NCBI GenBank assembly: GCA_020543525.1
Contig: JAHYIO010000001.1
Coordinates: 3,162,001 to 3,226,000, forward strand
Direction of reading: 5' to 3'
DNA from: Coriolopsis trogii
Taxonomy: Eukaryota; Basidiomycota; Agaricomycetes; Polyporales; Polyporaceae
DNA length: 64,000 bases
A model generated the notes under the pieces. The model was not told the DNA's origin. It ran no database searches and worked only from the letters and a program-made list of their open reading frames with translations. Shown in pieces: positions 9,140 to 19,940 of this stretch (position 1 is its first letter; the number at the start of each line of letters is the position of its first letter). The position numbers and the translations under genes were made by a program.

Positions 9140-12100
9140 TCACCCCCGCCCCGAACCGCCGCTGACCATCCCCGCTCTCCTAGGTGGGATCCCACCCCGC
9201 CGCGCCGCCCCAGCATTGGGATCAGTCTCGTCAACCGCGCGCTGCCACCGGTCGATCAGCTTCGACACGCCCTGGAACGGCTTCTCGGGCGACGGCGAGC
9301 GCACGTTCGGGTTCAGCGCCCCAGGCTCGAGCTGCGCCGACAGCTTCCGCTCCATCTTCGGCGACGATGGAGGAACGCCCATGTCCGTCCGTGCGGACGC
9401 AATGGACGCACGAGACGGCTGCTGCTCCCGTGCAAGCTCGAGCGGGGACCGGCGCGAGGGCAGGCCGTTGACCGCTGCCTGGTTCTGAGACTGAACGGAC
9501 GACCCTGGGAGGTTGTACGAACTCGAGAATCCCCCAACGGGTGACGAGCGCGGCGGGAGGCCCGTGGGCGACGTACGGTGCTTCGCAAAGTCACGGCCGT
9601 ATTGGGACCGGCCTGTATCTTCCGGGACCGACAAGCTCGCCTTCGTCAGCACGGGCGACGTCGTGGGCGACAGCTTCGGGAAGCGCGTCGCGGCTGCAGA
9701 TGGAGAGGGCACGGCGAGGTCAGACGACGCCGTGCTGTTCGTGCTGTGGTGCGTCTTCAGCGACAGCGCGGCTGGTTTTGCGGGAGCACCGGGGGCCGCA
9801 CTGGGACCTTTGGGCTTGGTGCCGATTGCCTCGTAATGCTGAACCATGTCCGAGATCGAGCTTCGGCGGGTGTTCTTGCGTTGACGCGGGGTATCGGGTG
9901 GCGAGAGGGCTTGTTGCGCAAAGGAAGCGGCAGCTTCTGATGATGAGGAGACGCCCATCTCTCCAGGCGAGGGTCTTGAGGCTGCGACCGGGGCAATGAA
10001 CATGGACGACGGACGTGAACGTCCGAGAGGAGGCTCAGCAGATGGGGCCGGGGGGAGGGCATTGGAGGGTATAGGCAAGCGTCGGGATCCTGTCTGAGTG
10101 GATGGCTGCTTCGAGTGCTTGCTTGGGGACGACAGACCACCCGACAGACCACCAGCCGGCATAGGTGTTGTCATGGGTTGCGGTGACGTCGACCTTGGCT
10201 TGTTGCCCATGGGCGGCGGCTTCATCGTCGAAGAAGCTGGTATAATGACCGAATTGCGCTTGCCTTGTGCAGACGTCGTCGGGCTCTTAGCCTTCTCCAG
10301 CCCTCCGCCCCACAGATCCACGAGATCGTGAACGGAGCTCTGCCTGCCTTTGCTCCGTGGTCTCCGTCTCCGCTGGCCCTCTGGAGGAGTGACCATGCCC
10401 GACCTGTTCCGCTGCGACCCGCTCTTGGTGGGACTGCCCTTCCTGTCGTTTGCACCGTCGCCTCCCTTCGTCATGTACCCGTTCACATCCTCCGGACCTC
10501 CATCACTGCTCGACGACTGCGAGCCATGTTTCGACCTCGATCTCTTCGGCGACGATAGTGGGCTCCAATTGTCCGTTAACCCGCTAGGCGACGGCGTCGA
10601 CTTCTGCCGCGTCCTCGCCCCGACACCAGTGCCGGTTGGGATCTGCAGCCCGAGTCCTGCAGTGCTTACGTCGTTGCGCGTGATGAACGCCTTCGTCGTC
10701 GCCGGGGACTTAGACCTCGACCTCCGCTTCTCCTCCTTCGCCGACTTCCGTTCTTCCACTTTCCTCTGTTCGCGCTCAGCCTTACCCGCTGGGATGTGGT
10801 CGAGCCTGTCCAGCGCCATGTTCCACTCGCGCTCGAGCTCTGTCGCCGCCGACACGGGCGCGACCTGGGGCAACACGTTCTCCGCTTCCAGGGGCTTCGC
10901 CAGCGCGATCGGGCTGCGTTCGATATAGCTCGCACGCTTGCTTGGCGAATCTCGGAGGACAGGCTGCTCGTGCTGCGGCTGCTGCAGGCCGGTCGTGCGC
11001 ACACCGAACGAGATACCCATATCGTCGTCACCGCCCGTGAGCCAGTCCTGGGGCTCTGTACGGCTCGGCCGCGACTGCTGAGGCCGGGGAGGCAACGATG
11101 GGGGCGTGGGCCCGCTCGAGCCCGAGAGCAAGTCCACATTATCTGACTGTGTGGACGGTGTCTTCATAGACACCGAGCTCCGGTGCTTCCGCGAGAGTGA
11201 CGGCCGACTCGAAAGAGGCTGCGGGACTTGTCTGCTCGGACCGTCTTCGGTCTTGGTTTCTGCGCTGCGGAGAAAGGTCGAGTGGCGCGACCCAGGGGCC
11301 CGAACCTCGCGCATAGCAGTTCCAGTGACCTGTTGTGAGCGGACTCCGTCATAGCGTCCCTTGTTCCCCGGTGCGCTCAAGCCCTGGCTTGGCCCTGTTC
11401 CGGTGCCCCACGAGCCCATGTAGCTGTTTCGTGAAGGAGGCCTGTCTGTCGCGCGAGAAGGCATCGATGGCGGCTTGTCGGTGGCAGGCGCACCTGGTGA
11501 TGGCGAAGCAAAGGTGCGGTCCAGATCCTCAAGAGACGGGAAACGCTCCTCTGCTGACAATCCTTCCTGCGAAGAGGAAGGTGCCTTCACATGTTGACGC
11601 CAGCTTTGTGAAGGAGGGGGTATTGGAGACAGGTTCGTCGACTGTGGCTGTGGCTGCGGTTGCGGAGGCGGTGTGGGCCGAGGTGCATGTGAACTCGGAG
11701 GACGGTACGTAGTGTTGTTGGTCCCCAAACCACCCGGAGCAGGAGGTGTAAGGTTGTATGCAGCGTGCGACGAGCTTGAGGACGTTCCGAAGCTAGCTAA
11801 ACCTGTCCTACTCATTCGCGCCTGGCCAAGTGTGGGAACTTGCGGTTGTCCAGATATCCCCAAACCGTCAAATGCATCTCTACCTATACGACTTTGCCGC
11901 AGACGAGATGGTTGCTGTGGAGGCTGCGCAGAACGCGACGCCGCAGGCGGGGATGGTGATGACACTGAAGCGGCCTTCGACGGGTCAAACGCATCTCCAA
12001 ATCCATTCCCAAACCCGGAGGAACCAGTTGGTGGTGTACGATCGGGAGTGAATTTGCTCCCAAAGCTTGAGAAGTCGTTATCAAATGCACGGGGATCCTT

Positions 12101-13620
12101 GTTGTCCGGCTTCGACGCAGACTGCCGTGAAGCGATACTCCAAGCGTCTGCGTCGACTTTGGTTCCGAGGGAAGCTACCTCGCTGCTGCTGCTGGAGGGG
12201 AGACCTGATCTCGATGCACGCAATCCTTTCCATGCGCGGTCGTCGTCATCTCCAAACTTCGTTTCGAAGGTCACCGGCTTCTCTGGACTGGCCGAGCGCG
12301 AAGGAGGCTTTCCACCCTGACCTTGTGGTGGTCGCCCACGTCGCATGGGAGCGATGGCCTCAAGAACCTTCTCCCGAGCCTCCACACCAGCATTCTTTGC
12401 AGAGGACTGTTGAGACCTGTACGACACGAGGTCGTCGAGAGGGTTGGACGCAACATTAGGAGAGAGTGCTTGCAAAGGTGCTTGGAGTGATCGTGGCGAC
12501 AGTGGCTCCTTCGCTGGAATGGAATATGTGAACCTGGACTTCGTGCCACGTAGGTTATGGACGTGCTGTAGAATCTCAAAGACCGATGGACGCTGTGCTC
12601 CATGCTCCTTAAGCATCGAGGCTATACATCTGTCAGAGGGGTTCGAACCTTGAGGCGAAGTTGCACCATACCTATTAGGTTGTTCATTTGCGCCGAGTAT
12701 ACGGGGTAAGGGGGGATCTTGTATTGCACATTCAGGATAGCAAGCGGGCCGTGTTCTTCAAATGGGGTCGTATAGTAGCAAAGCTTGTAGAGAAGCACAC
12801 CTAACGCCCAAACGTCACTCTTCTCGTCGATGGGTCGGCGCAGGTGAACGTCGATCATCTCTGGAGCACGGTATTGCAGGGTTGTATGGCGATTGAGATC
12901 GGCTTCCAGCATGCGGAGCTCTTGTGTGTTCGAGGGAACCTTCTGCACTGGTGTAGCACTGCCGAAATCGCATAGCTTGTACGAAGTAGGAGAGGCCTGG
13001 AGGATATTCTCGACCTTGAGGTCACGGTGGAGGATAGGTGGCTTGAGAGCGTGCATGGCGGCAAGACCCTCGCATACTTCCACGAAGATGGTAAGGATCT
13101 CGGATTCGGTGAGGCGTTCTCGGAGGCGACGGTTCATCATGTCGATGATACCTCCGCCTGGACAGAACTCCATGAGGATGAAGACCTCGTAAGTGCCATT
13201 TGCCATCCTGTGCCATGCGGCATCGATGAGGAAGACAATATTCGGGTGGCCCTTGAGGATTCGCTGCGGATGACGGATTGACAAGAGCATGGACGAGGGG
13301 GGAACGGGGTGCAGTTACCATTATGTCGACCTCCTTCTTGACCTCTGAGAGCATCGCCTCGTTCGGGACCGCAATGCGCTTGAGGACATGATGGGTAGTG
13401 TTGTAGACCGGCTGAGGGGTCCTGACGAGGTATACATGGGCAAAACCGCCTGTGGGGAGGCCGGGATTAGATGGGTAGGCGATCTAGCAACGAGACCTGG
13501 CGGACCTTGGCTGAGGTAGCGCTCGACTACGACAGTGTGCTTGTTGACGGTGATGGATTGGCCGGGGACGAGGGTGCCTTTGTTGGGCTGCACGTACGCC
13601 TGCTGCTGATACGCCTGCAT
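9140..13620 (-). CDS. Ark/Prk (NAK-family) serine/threonine kinase
   Basis: Four exons (13620-13506, 13449-13319, 13263-12672, 12621-9140) give 1439 residues. The kinase domain spans about residues 30-310. It has a GFAHVYLV glycine loop, the VLKRI lysine, HRDLKVEN (about 161-168), CDFGSAT (about 180-186), a YRAPEM APE motif and the SDVWALGVLLYKL helix. These are typical of yeast Ark1/Prk1/Akl1 and animal AAK1/GAK, which phosphorylate actin-patch and clathrin-adaptor proteins at endocytic sites. The remaining roughly 1100 residues are Ser/Pro-rich and disordered, with SSFGSKF and FGDAFDP adaptor-like motifs. The tail ends in a compact KPFQGVSKLIDRWQ motif. The start is the first ATG in frame; the first intron has a weak donor (gtccgc), or gtctcg nine bases on. 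Confidence 0.88.
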
Positions 13621-14236
13621 GGCAGGCGCAAGAGAGGGCACAGGCAGCGGAGGACGGGGTACGGAGAGAGAGAGTTAATAGCTAGCTGGCCGTGGCCCGT
13701 GGCCGTCCACAACCAGCCGACTTCCAATCGCTCCTGGCCGGCAATTGCCGCGTTCCCCTCGGCGCTTGGCAGTGGCACGTCAACATGGTCAAATAACGCG
13801 TCGCGGGGTTCTCCCTAAGTCGTGTTCTTATGACAAGCCCTGCCTCCGGAGAGCCTTGTTGTGGATCGGAGGAGGTCGTGATGTTCTGTTAGAGACTCTG
13901 ACGCGAATCACCATTAGTACGGGAGGCTTGTAGATCGTCTACACCTGTATGATGGTCTTCTGAACGCGAAATTCTTCCGCTGGCTATGCGGGAGCATATA
14001 CTCAGGTGGCTGACATGCCATGGTGGCTGAGACGACGCGTTCAAGCCAAGGACATGAGTGTCGTGCCCGAAATAAGATGAAGCACGTGATCGAACTGCCG
14101 ATGACGTCGACGCGTGATCAATAACCATTCAGGGCAGTCTGGCCTCAAACTGAGGCCGTCGAGGACGCGCAGAGGTCTCTTCCTGTCTTGTGCTCATCCT
14201 CTGCCATCTGTCTTCCTCTCGCACACAACCAGCACT
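13621..14236. promoter_or_regulatory. Divergent promoter region (kinase / dehydrogenase)
   Basis: This 616-base gap separates two genes transcribed away from each other. It should hold both promoters. I saw no clear TATA box or repeat. Confidence 0.4.
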
Positions 14237-15658
14237 ATGGACAGGCCAGCCCACATCAATCTCCTCCACGTCCAGCATTCTCAGGCCAATCCCTTCTCGC
14301 GTCCGACCACTCCAGGACACCATGACGCTCTTCAGATCGGATTCTGCGGCCTTGGCGCTATGGGCTACCCTATGGCCCGCAATCTCGCGAAATGGCGCAA
14401 GGAACATGTACACGGTACCCTGCCGTTGTTTGTGTGGAACCGTACCAAGGCCAAGGCCGACGATCTTCTCAAGGAGCTCGGCGACGAGTCGATCACTGTG
14501 GCCGAATCACTCGAGGAGGTAGCCTCCGAATGCGATATTATCATCACCAACCTGTCTGCCGATGACGTCGTGCGATCGGTGTACCAGGCGTTTGAGAAAG
14601 CGTTGCAGGTGTGCACCATGACATGTCTCGCCAGGACACGCCTAAGCATGCATATCTCAGAAATCGAAACCGACCAAGACTAAGATCTTCGTCGAGACCA
14701 GTACCGTCTATCCTACTCTCGCCGGTACGTTCCCGTGCAGTCGCACCTCATTTCCGGAGACATATGTTGAACTCAACGACCTTGGTAGCCGAACTTGACT
14801 CGCTCCTTTCCGGAATACCCTCCACACACTTCATTACTTGCCCAGTATTCGGCCCTCCTGCTGCTGCCGCCGCTGCCCAGTTGCTGCTGGTCATGTCTGG
14901 CGACTACCGCTCAAAGAAGGAAGTCGCGCATATTCTGCACCCTTCGGTTGGCAGGAAGGTCATCGATCTTGGTGGGAACGTCGAGAAAGGTTTGTTTCCC
15001 CAATGGGAGGACGCGCATCATCCTGATAACCGGCATCCACAGCTCCGACTTTGAAGCTCATTGGGAACTCGTTGATCCTTGGCTCGCTAGAACTTCTGGC
15101 GGAGGTGTTCACACTATCCGAGAAGGCCGGTATTGGTGCTCCCATGGTCTACCAGTTGATCAAGGATATAATGCCAGCTCCTCCGTACGCCGTCCTTCCA
15201 CGTCTGTCAGATCTCATCTCATTGTGCTATATCCAGACTGCTCAGCTATGGGGAGAAAATGATCCACGACCACTTCGATGGAAGCAAGGGCTTCGCGATC
15301 GACGGCGGCCTGAAAGATTCTCAACACGTTCGCAGGCTTGCCACCGAAATGAATGCCCCAATGCCAGCCCTGGTGAGGATAGCCATGAACTGATGTCTCT
15401 GACTGACTAACATGTTTCCCAGGACGCTGCTCATCAGCACATGCTCACAGCCCGGGCACTGCATGAGAGTCATGTTCGGGCTGGGAATGCGCATTTCGAT
15501 GTCCTCGACTGGAGTTCGCTAGTTGCAGGCGCACGCGTTTCCGCAGGCCTAGACGGTTTCGATAGCAGCAAGGTGAGTGCTACACTTTCTCGCGTCCTTA
15601 TCTTGGTCGTGAAGCCTACTTCTCGTAGCACTCGAACAAGGTTGTTCCGGAAGATTGA
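14237..15658 (+). CDS. 3-hydroxyisobutyrate dehydrogenase-like protein
   Basis: Seven exons (14237-14608, 14661-14724, 14789-14989, 15043-15184, 15246-15372, 15423-15572, 15629-15658) give 361 residues. An NAD(P)-binding Rossmann motif, IGFCGLGAMGYPMARNL, lies at about 34-50, with the WNRTKAKADDL cofactor strand after it. The beta-hydroxyacid dehydrogenase catalytic Lys is K217 in LKLIGNS, with N221 in the K-x3-N spacing. Family members oxidise 3-hydroxyisobutyrate or related hydroxyacids, or reduce glyoxylate-type aldehydes. The usual substrate loop (PVSGG) is replaced here by PVFGPPAAAAAA, which marks a divergent fungal subgroup, so the substrate cannot be assigned. The last exon codes for only nine residues. 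Confidence 0.85.
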
Positions 15659-16168
15659 GGTCGTATATCATGCTCGTGTTGTGATACCACGATTGGTATC
15701 TGGCATAGAAAGTAGGAGAAGAGTTCGGAGAAGACTCCCCAGACGTGTAACTCGCTATATTGTACCGCTATTTTTGGGAATGATATGCTTGGCCAAGCCC
15801 ATTGGAGGCACTGTCGCCTGTAAAGAGGTCCTGAGTATTGCCATCTCCGATGCTCTCGAACGCACCTTGGATTACCCATGTAGGCACTGAGCGACGTATA
15901 CTGGCAATGGACTTGACGTAGTACTGCGCCCGTCCATAGAAGAATATAATCAAATGTAAATCGCTGTGTACGTATTTGCCACCCAAGTGGGCGATATCAT
16001 CTCTGTTATGTCGACCCATGGTCAACTGGTAGCATGTCTCTGACGAGGCTATCACGACGTTCCACAGTGCCTTCCTTTATGGGATACGACACGAAACGCT
16101 GAATTTGCGATAGCGCCCGCCTTCAGCTCTCTCTAACACTGACCTCGACGTCTGCCACGACGGACGCG
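15659..16168. other. Intergenic
   Basis: It carries the dehydrogenase 3' UTR and the uL10m promoter. No other gene seen. Confidence 0.4.
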
Positions 16169-17056
16169 ATGTTACGCTCCGCATCTCGTATCCCCGCCTC
16201 AAGGCCAATCTCTGTGCCCGCGAGGACGTATGCCATCTCGCTCAAGACACCCGTCGTCTACCCCCGGAAGTCGGCACCACGCATATATTCTGAGCGAAAG
16301 ACGTACCTCTACAACCAGTACCTCCGCCTCCTCCAGTCCACCGACACCGCCCCCCTTATCCTCTTCGAGCACTCGGACTTCTCTGCGACACGGCTCATCC
16401 AGCTCCGCGCCGACATTGCAGCCGCCGTGACCAAGCATGCCGCCGCTGGCACCCCGTCCCTCGCGTCCCCCTCCCCCTTCCCCATACCGGCTTCCCCCCC
16501 AGCACAGCCAACACTCACCGTGCTCCGGACAGCGCTCTTTGGAGCAGCGATGCGGGAGATGCCCCAGTTCGACGACGCGCTCCGGGAGAACGTCGCAAAG
16601 ACCGTGACGGGCTCGCTCGCCGTGCTCTCCTTCCCGGAGCTCAACCCCCCACAGCTGAAGGCGGTCCTCCGCGTGCTCGCACGCGCCGTGCCCCCGCGCA
16701 AGCCGAAGACGCAGCAGCAGCTCGACGAGGAGAGGAAGGCGGCCGAGGCGGCGTTCGTGCCGGGCAGGAGACCGAAGCGCCAGCGGCCGACGCCCATCCC
16801 GGATTTGAAGCTGCTTGGGGCGATCATCGAGCGGAGGCTGTTCATGGCGGACGGCGTGAAGAGCGTGGCGGAGCTGCCGACGTTGGACGCGTTGAGGAGC
16901 CAGATTGTGGGCCTGTTGAGCGCGCCCGCGGCGCAGCTGGCTATGGTGCTGGGCCAGGCGAGTGGTGGGCAGCTGGCGAGGACGTTGGAGGGGTTCAAGA
17001 AGAGCTTGGAGGATGCGGGGCAGGAGGGCCAAGAGGGACAGGCACCTCCTTCGTAG
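16169..17056 (+). CDS. Mitochondrial large-subunit ribosomal protein uL10m
   Basis: An intron-less ORF of 295 residues. The N-terminus is Arg/Ser-rich and basic (MLRSASRIPASRP...ARTYAISL), as in a mitochondrial targeting sequence. The body starts with SERKTYLYNQYLRLLQST followed by LILFEHSDFSATRLIQLR, the pattern of fungal MRPL11/uL10m, which helps form the stalk base of the mitoribosome and contacts bL12m. A conserved C-terminal helix region reads LDALRSQIVGLLSAPAAQLA. It is convergent with FIP1, with just over 200 bases between stop codons. Confidence 0.82.
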   Translation: MLRSASRIPASRPISVPARTYAISLKTPVVYPRKSAPRIYSERKTYLYNQYLRLLQSTDTAPLILFEHSDFSATRLIQLRADIAAAVTKHAAAGTPSLASPSPFPIPASPPAQPTLTVLRTALFGAAMREMPQFDDALRENVAKTVTGSLAVLSFPELNPPQLKAVLRVLARAVPPRKPKTQQQLDEERKAAEAAFVPGRRPKRQRPTPIPDLKLLGAIIERRLFMADGVKSVAELPTLDALRSQIVGLLSAPAAQLAMVLGQASGGQLARTLEGFKKSLEDAGQEGQEGQAPPS

Positions 17057-17273
17057 TCGGCATGTAGAGGTTCGGCTCACTTTTGGAAAAGTACATCCAT
17101 CTAATGCGACATACATCTGTGAACACACGTGCATCTTTCTAGTCTGCGTTTGCTAGGAAGACCGATGGAGTGCATAGTATAGAGTAGGATCTCCGATCTC
17201 ATGGAAATATTATTGCGGTGCATGCAACGTACAGACAGTAAGAAATGCAACAAGAACAACAGATATCAGATTG

Positions 17274-19524
17274 TTATCTACGTTTCGAGCTCCTGCTGCT
17301 CTCTTCGCGCTCTCCGGGGGATCCCCTGCGCTTTCTAGCAACGGACATATGCATATGAGAACACCGCATAGGACAATAAGGAGCTACCCACCTGCTGCTC
17401 CTGTCCCGGTCATCTTGGTCGGGCGTAGTACGATCTTTACGATCACTGCTCTTTTCCCGCCGTTCGGGTCGTTCGCTACGCTCCCGCTCGCCGCTTCCAC
17501 CACCCCCACCGCCGCCATAGTCCAAACCCTCCACTGCAGGGGCACTGCCATCAATGTCCTTATACTTGTTCTTGTTCCGTGGGCCCGTCGGTACATTCGG
17601 AGGAAGAGGCGAAGCAGGCCTCACAGGTATACCTACGAGGGGGGTTCAAGAAAGTGAGCAGCCAGCACGGAAAGACGTGGAGCCCACAACGAACCTCTCC
17701 CGCGACCAGCGAATCCTGCTCCGCGCCCGCGCATACCCATATTCTGAGGCATGCCTCGACCACGGAACGGGCCTGGCGCGACACCGCGCGACGGTCCCGA
17801 AGGCACAGGTGCGGGTGTACCACTTCCCTCCATGCCGGGGTACATCTGCTGCCCCATCGTCGGATCCTGCCCCGTTCGCACATAAACTCTCCGCACGACC
17901 CTCGGACGAAACCACGGCAGCCTACGCACCTGCATGCCAAACTCGGGGTTCATACCCATACCCATCATGCCTTGCCCGGGGGCGCCTCCAGGCCCGAAGC
18001 CCTCCATGCCCATGCCGACTTGACCTTCTGGGGTTCCCTGGCCGCCTCCCTGAGGGCCTGCGCCGCCCCCTGGACCGCCGTCCTGCATCATGCCCATGTC
18101 GCCCATACCGACACCCATGTCCATCATGGGGTTCATCATGCCACCCATGTTCATCATCTGATTCATCATGCCAGCGTTCATGTTCATGCCCGCGCCGGGG
18201 GGCATCATGCCACCCCCTCCACCACCCGCGCCGCCGGCACCCATGAGGGCCGTCGCTCCTGTCATGACCATTGCGCGGACTTCTGGTGGAAGGGCGCCGA
18301 GTTGGTCTTCGGGCATCCCTGCAAAGTTCTACATGATGCGTATGCTCAGCACGGAGTACAGCCCGCGAATAGTGTCACTGCGTCAGCACGTACCAGGACG
18401 TTTGCCTTGAGAGTACCGGCCAATTCTCCCAGATCACGCCTTCTATAGCAGTACGCCTCCCATGATATCTCGTCGAAGCCGTAATTGAACCAGTCGCTGA
18501 TGTCTGCGCCCGGCCTCCTCCAGGGCTTCTCCGCCAATGCATTCATGTCAAACTCAAATATTGATCTACCATCGACGGTTCCCGGGATTGAGGGGTCAAT
18601 AGAAGGATGTGATGGTGGTGCTGTGGCTGGTGGGAGTGTGTTAGGGTCGGGGCCTTCATCCTTTACGGCTTCTTTCTCGCTTTCGGCCATTCTCTCCTTA
18701 GTTCCAGGAGTAGCAGCGAGCGGAGGTAGGGGTGTTTGAGATTGTGAGGTGGGCTGGGGTGTTGCGGCAGGCTTGGTGAGTGCCCCACGTTCTCGAGGTG
18801 TGTATTCGGTCGTTAATGACGGTTGCGGTGGTGGTGGTGCTATGGGCGGGGTATGGGTGAACTAGCGTAAATCAATGGGATCAAGTCGAACTACCTCGTT
18901 GAGGAGTTGCGAAGGTTGCACTTGTAGAACGAGGACCAGATGGTCGGTTGTGACTACAGACTGTCAGGTTGCATTCGAGGACGGATGGGAGAGCTTGTAG
19001 CACTGACCGAAAGTCCAATGACCGCGGTTGCGGACCTTCCATGATGATCTCGACATCCTGGATGACAACTTTCAGGTAGGGGCGTGCAAAAGGAATATGA
19101 CGACGTACGTCTTCGCTTTCTTCCTCCTCCTCTTCCTCCTCTCCCGGATCTCCCTCGTTTTCCGCCGGTTCCTCTTCTTCGTCTCCGTTGGGAGCATCAG
19201 CTACTTGTTCTTCAAGCTTGGCAACGACCCCTTGCGAGACAGAACGAGTCTGCTCCAAAGATATTCTGGCATAGTACACGTATGAGAGATGTTGCAATTC
19301 GAGCCAATATGGACAATAACTCACGGTTGTGGCACTAAGAATCACACAGGTTGGAAGGGCATCATGAGGATTTCCATTACGCTCATAGGACAGTACAAGA
19401 GAGATAGATAGGGCTTGACACCCTTCTCATGTCCAACCGAGCTCTCACCAGATGTCTGCACTTCTGCCTTCACCGGTTCCTCCGTATTCGACTCTCCGTA
19501 CAAGTAGCTGTCGTCGTCGTCCAT
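17274..19524 (-). CDS. FIP1: FIP1, mRNA 3'-end processing factor
   Basis: The Fip1 motif is unmistakable: KPWRRPGADISDWFNYGFDE then WEAYCYRRRDLGEL. Upstream are an acidic N-terminus (MDDDDSYLYGESN) and DVEIIMEG...SLDF. Downstream is PEDQLGALPPEVRAMVM, a Met/Gly-rich low-complexity stretch, RGRG repeats and a Lys/Arg/Ser tail. Fip1 links poly(A) polymerase to the cleavage and polyadenylation factor in the nucleus. Exons on the minus strand: 19524-19449, a probable 10-base exon near 19330, 19265-19109, 19057-19008, 18953-18895, 18861-18394, 18328-17930, 17866-17695, 17632-17392, 17334-17274. The 18895/18861 junction would be a 33-base intron and does not keep frame in my reading. A 49-base 5' UTR intron at 19526-19574 ends just before the start codon. 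Confidence 0.9.
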
Positions 19525-19940
19525 CCTGAATAGTATATGAGATATCAATGCACGCATATAGTTGCTCCACTCACATTTTGGAGTACTCGTGAACCGGTTG
19601 ATGAAGCTCGAATACGGGTGAGTAGAGTGAAGTCAAGGTGCGCAAGTCAAGCCAGCCTCGTCAACGACATATGCGCGCCTAACTCAGTCGCGGTCGGGAT
19701 GAACACGTGATCCCGATCCCTGAAATTTCGCGTTTCGCGTTCTCCGCCACATTCGGCTTTCCGCTGCTCTCCTTCGACAAGGCTCTCCCACATCGACGGT
19801 CATCCGGATAGATCAAAGACCCAATTTACTCCTCGCTTTCCAACCTCCGGAGCAAATTGCGCCAAGTGCACGGCGTACGAATCTACTACATCCATCGTCT
19901 CGATTGTCACACATTCCCCCGCCCACCATCAGTTAATGCC
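19525..19940. promoter_or_regulatory. Divergent promoter region FIP1/SYO1
   Basis: A 416-base spacer between head-to-head genes. It includes the FIP1 5' UTR intron (19526-19574). I see no TATA box; this fits two housekeeping genes sharing a promoter region. Confidence 0.5.

Noticed and set aside
12640..12660. ggttcgaacc-like tRNA B-box
   Set aside because: It lies in the intron between kinase exons 3 and 4, and no A-box or cloverleaf stems could be formed around it.
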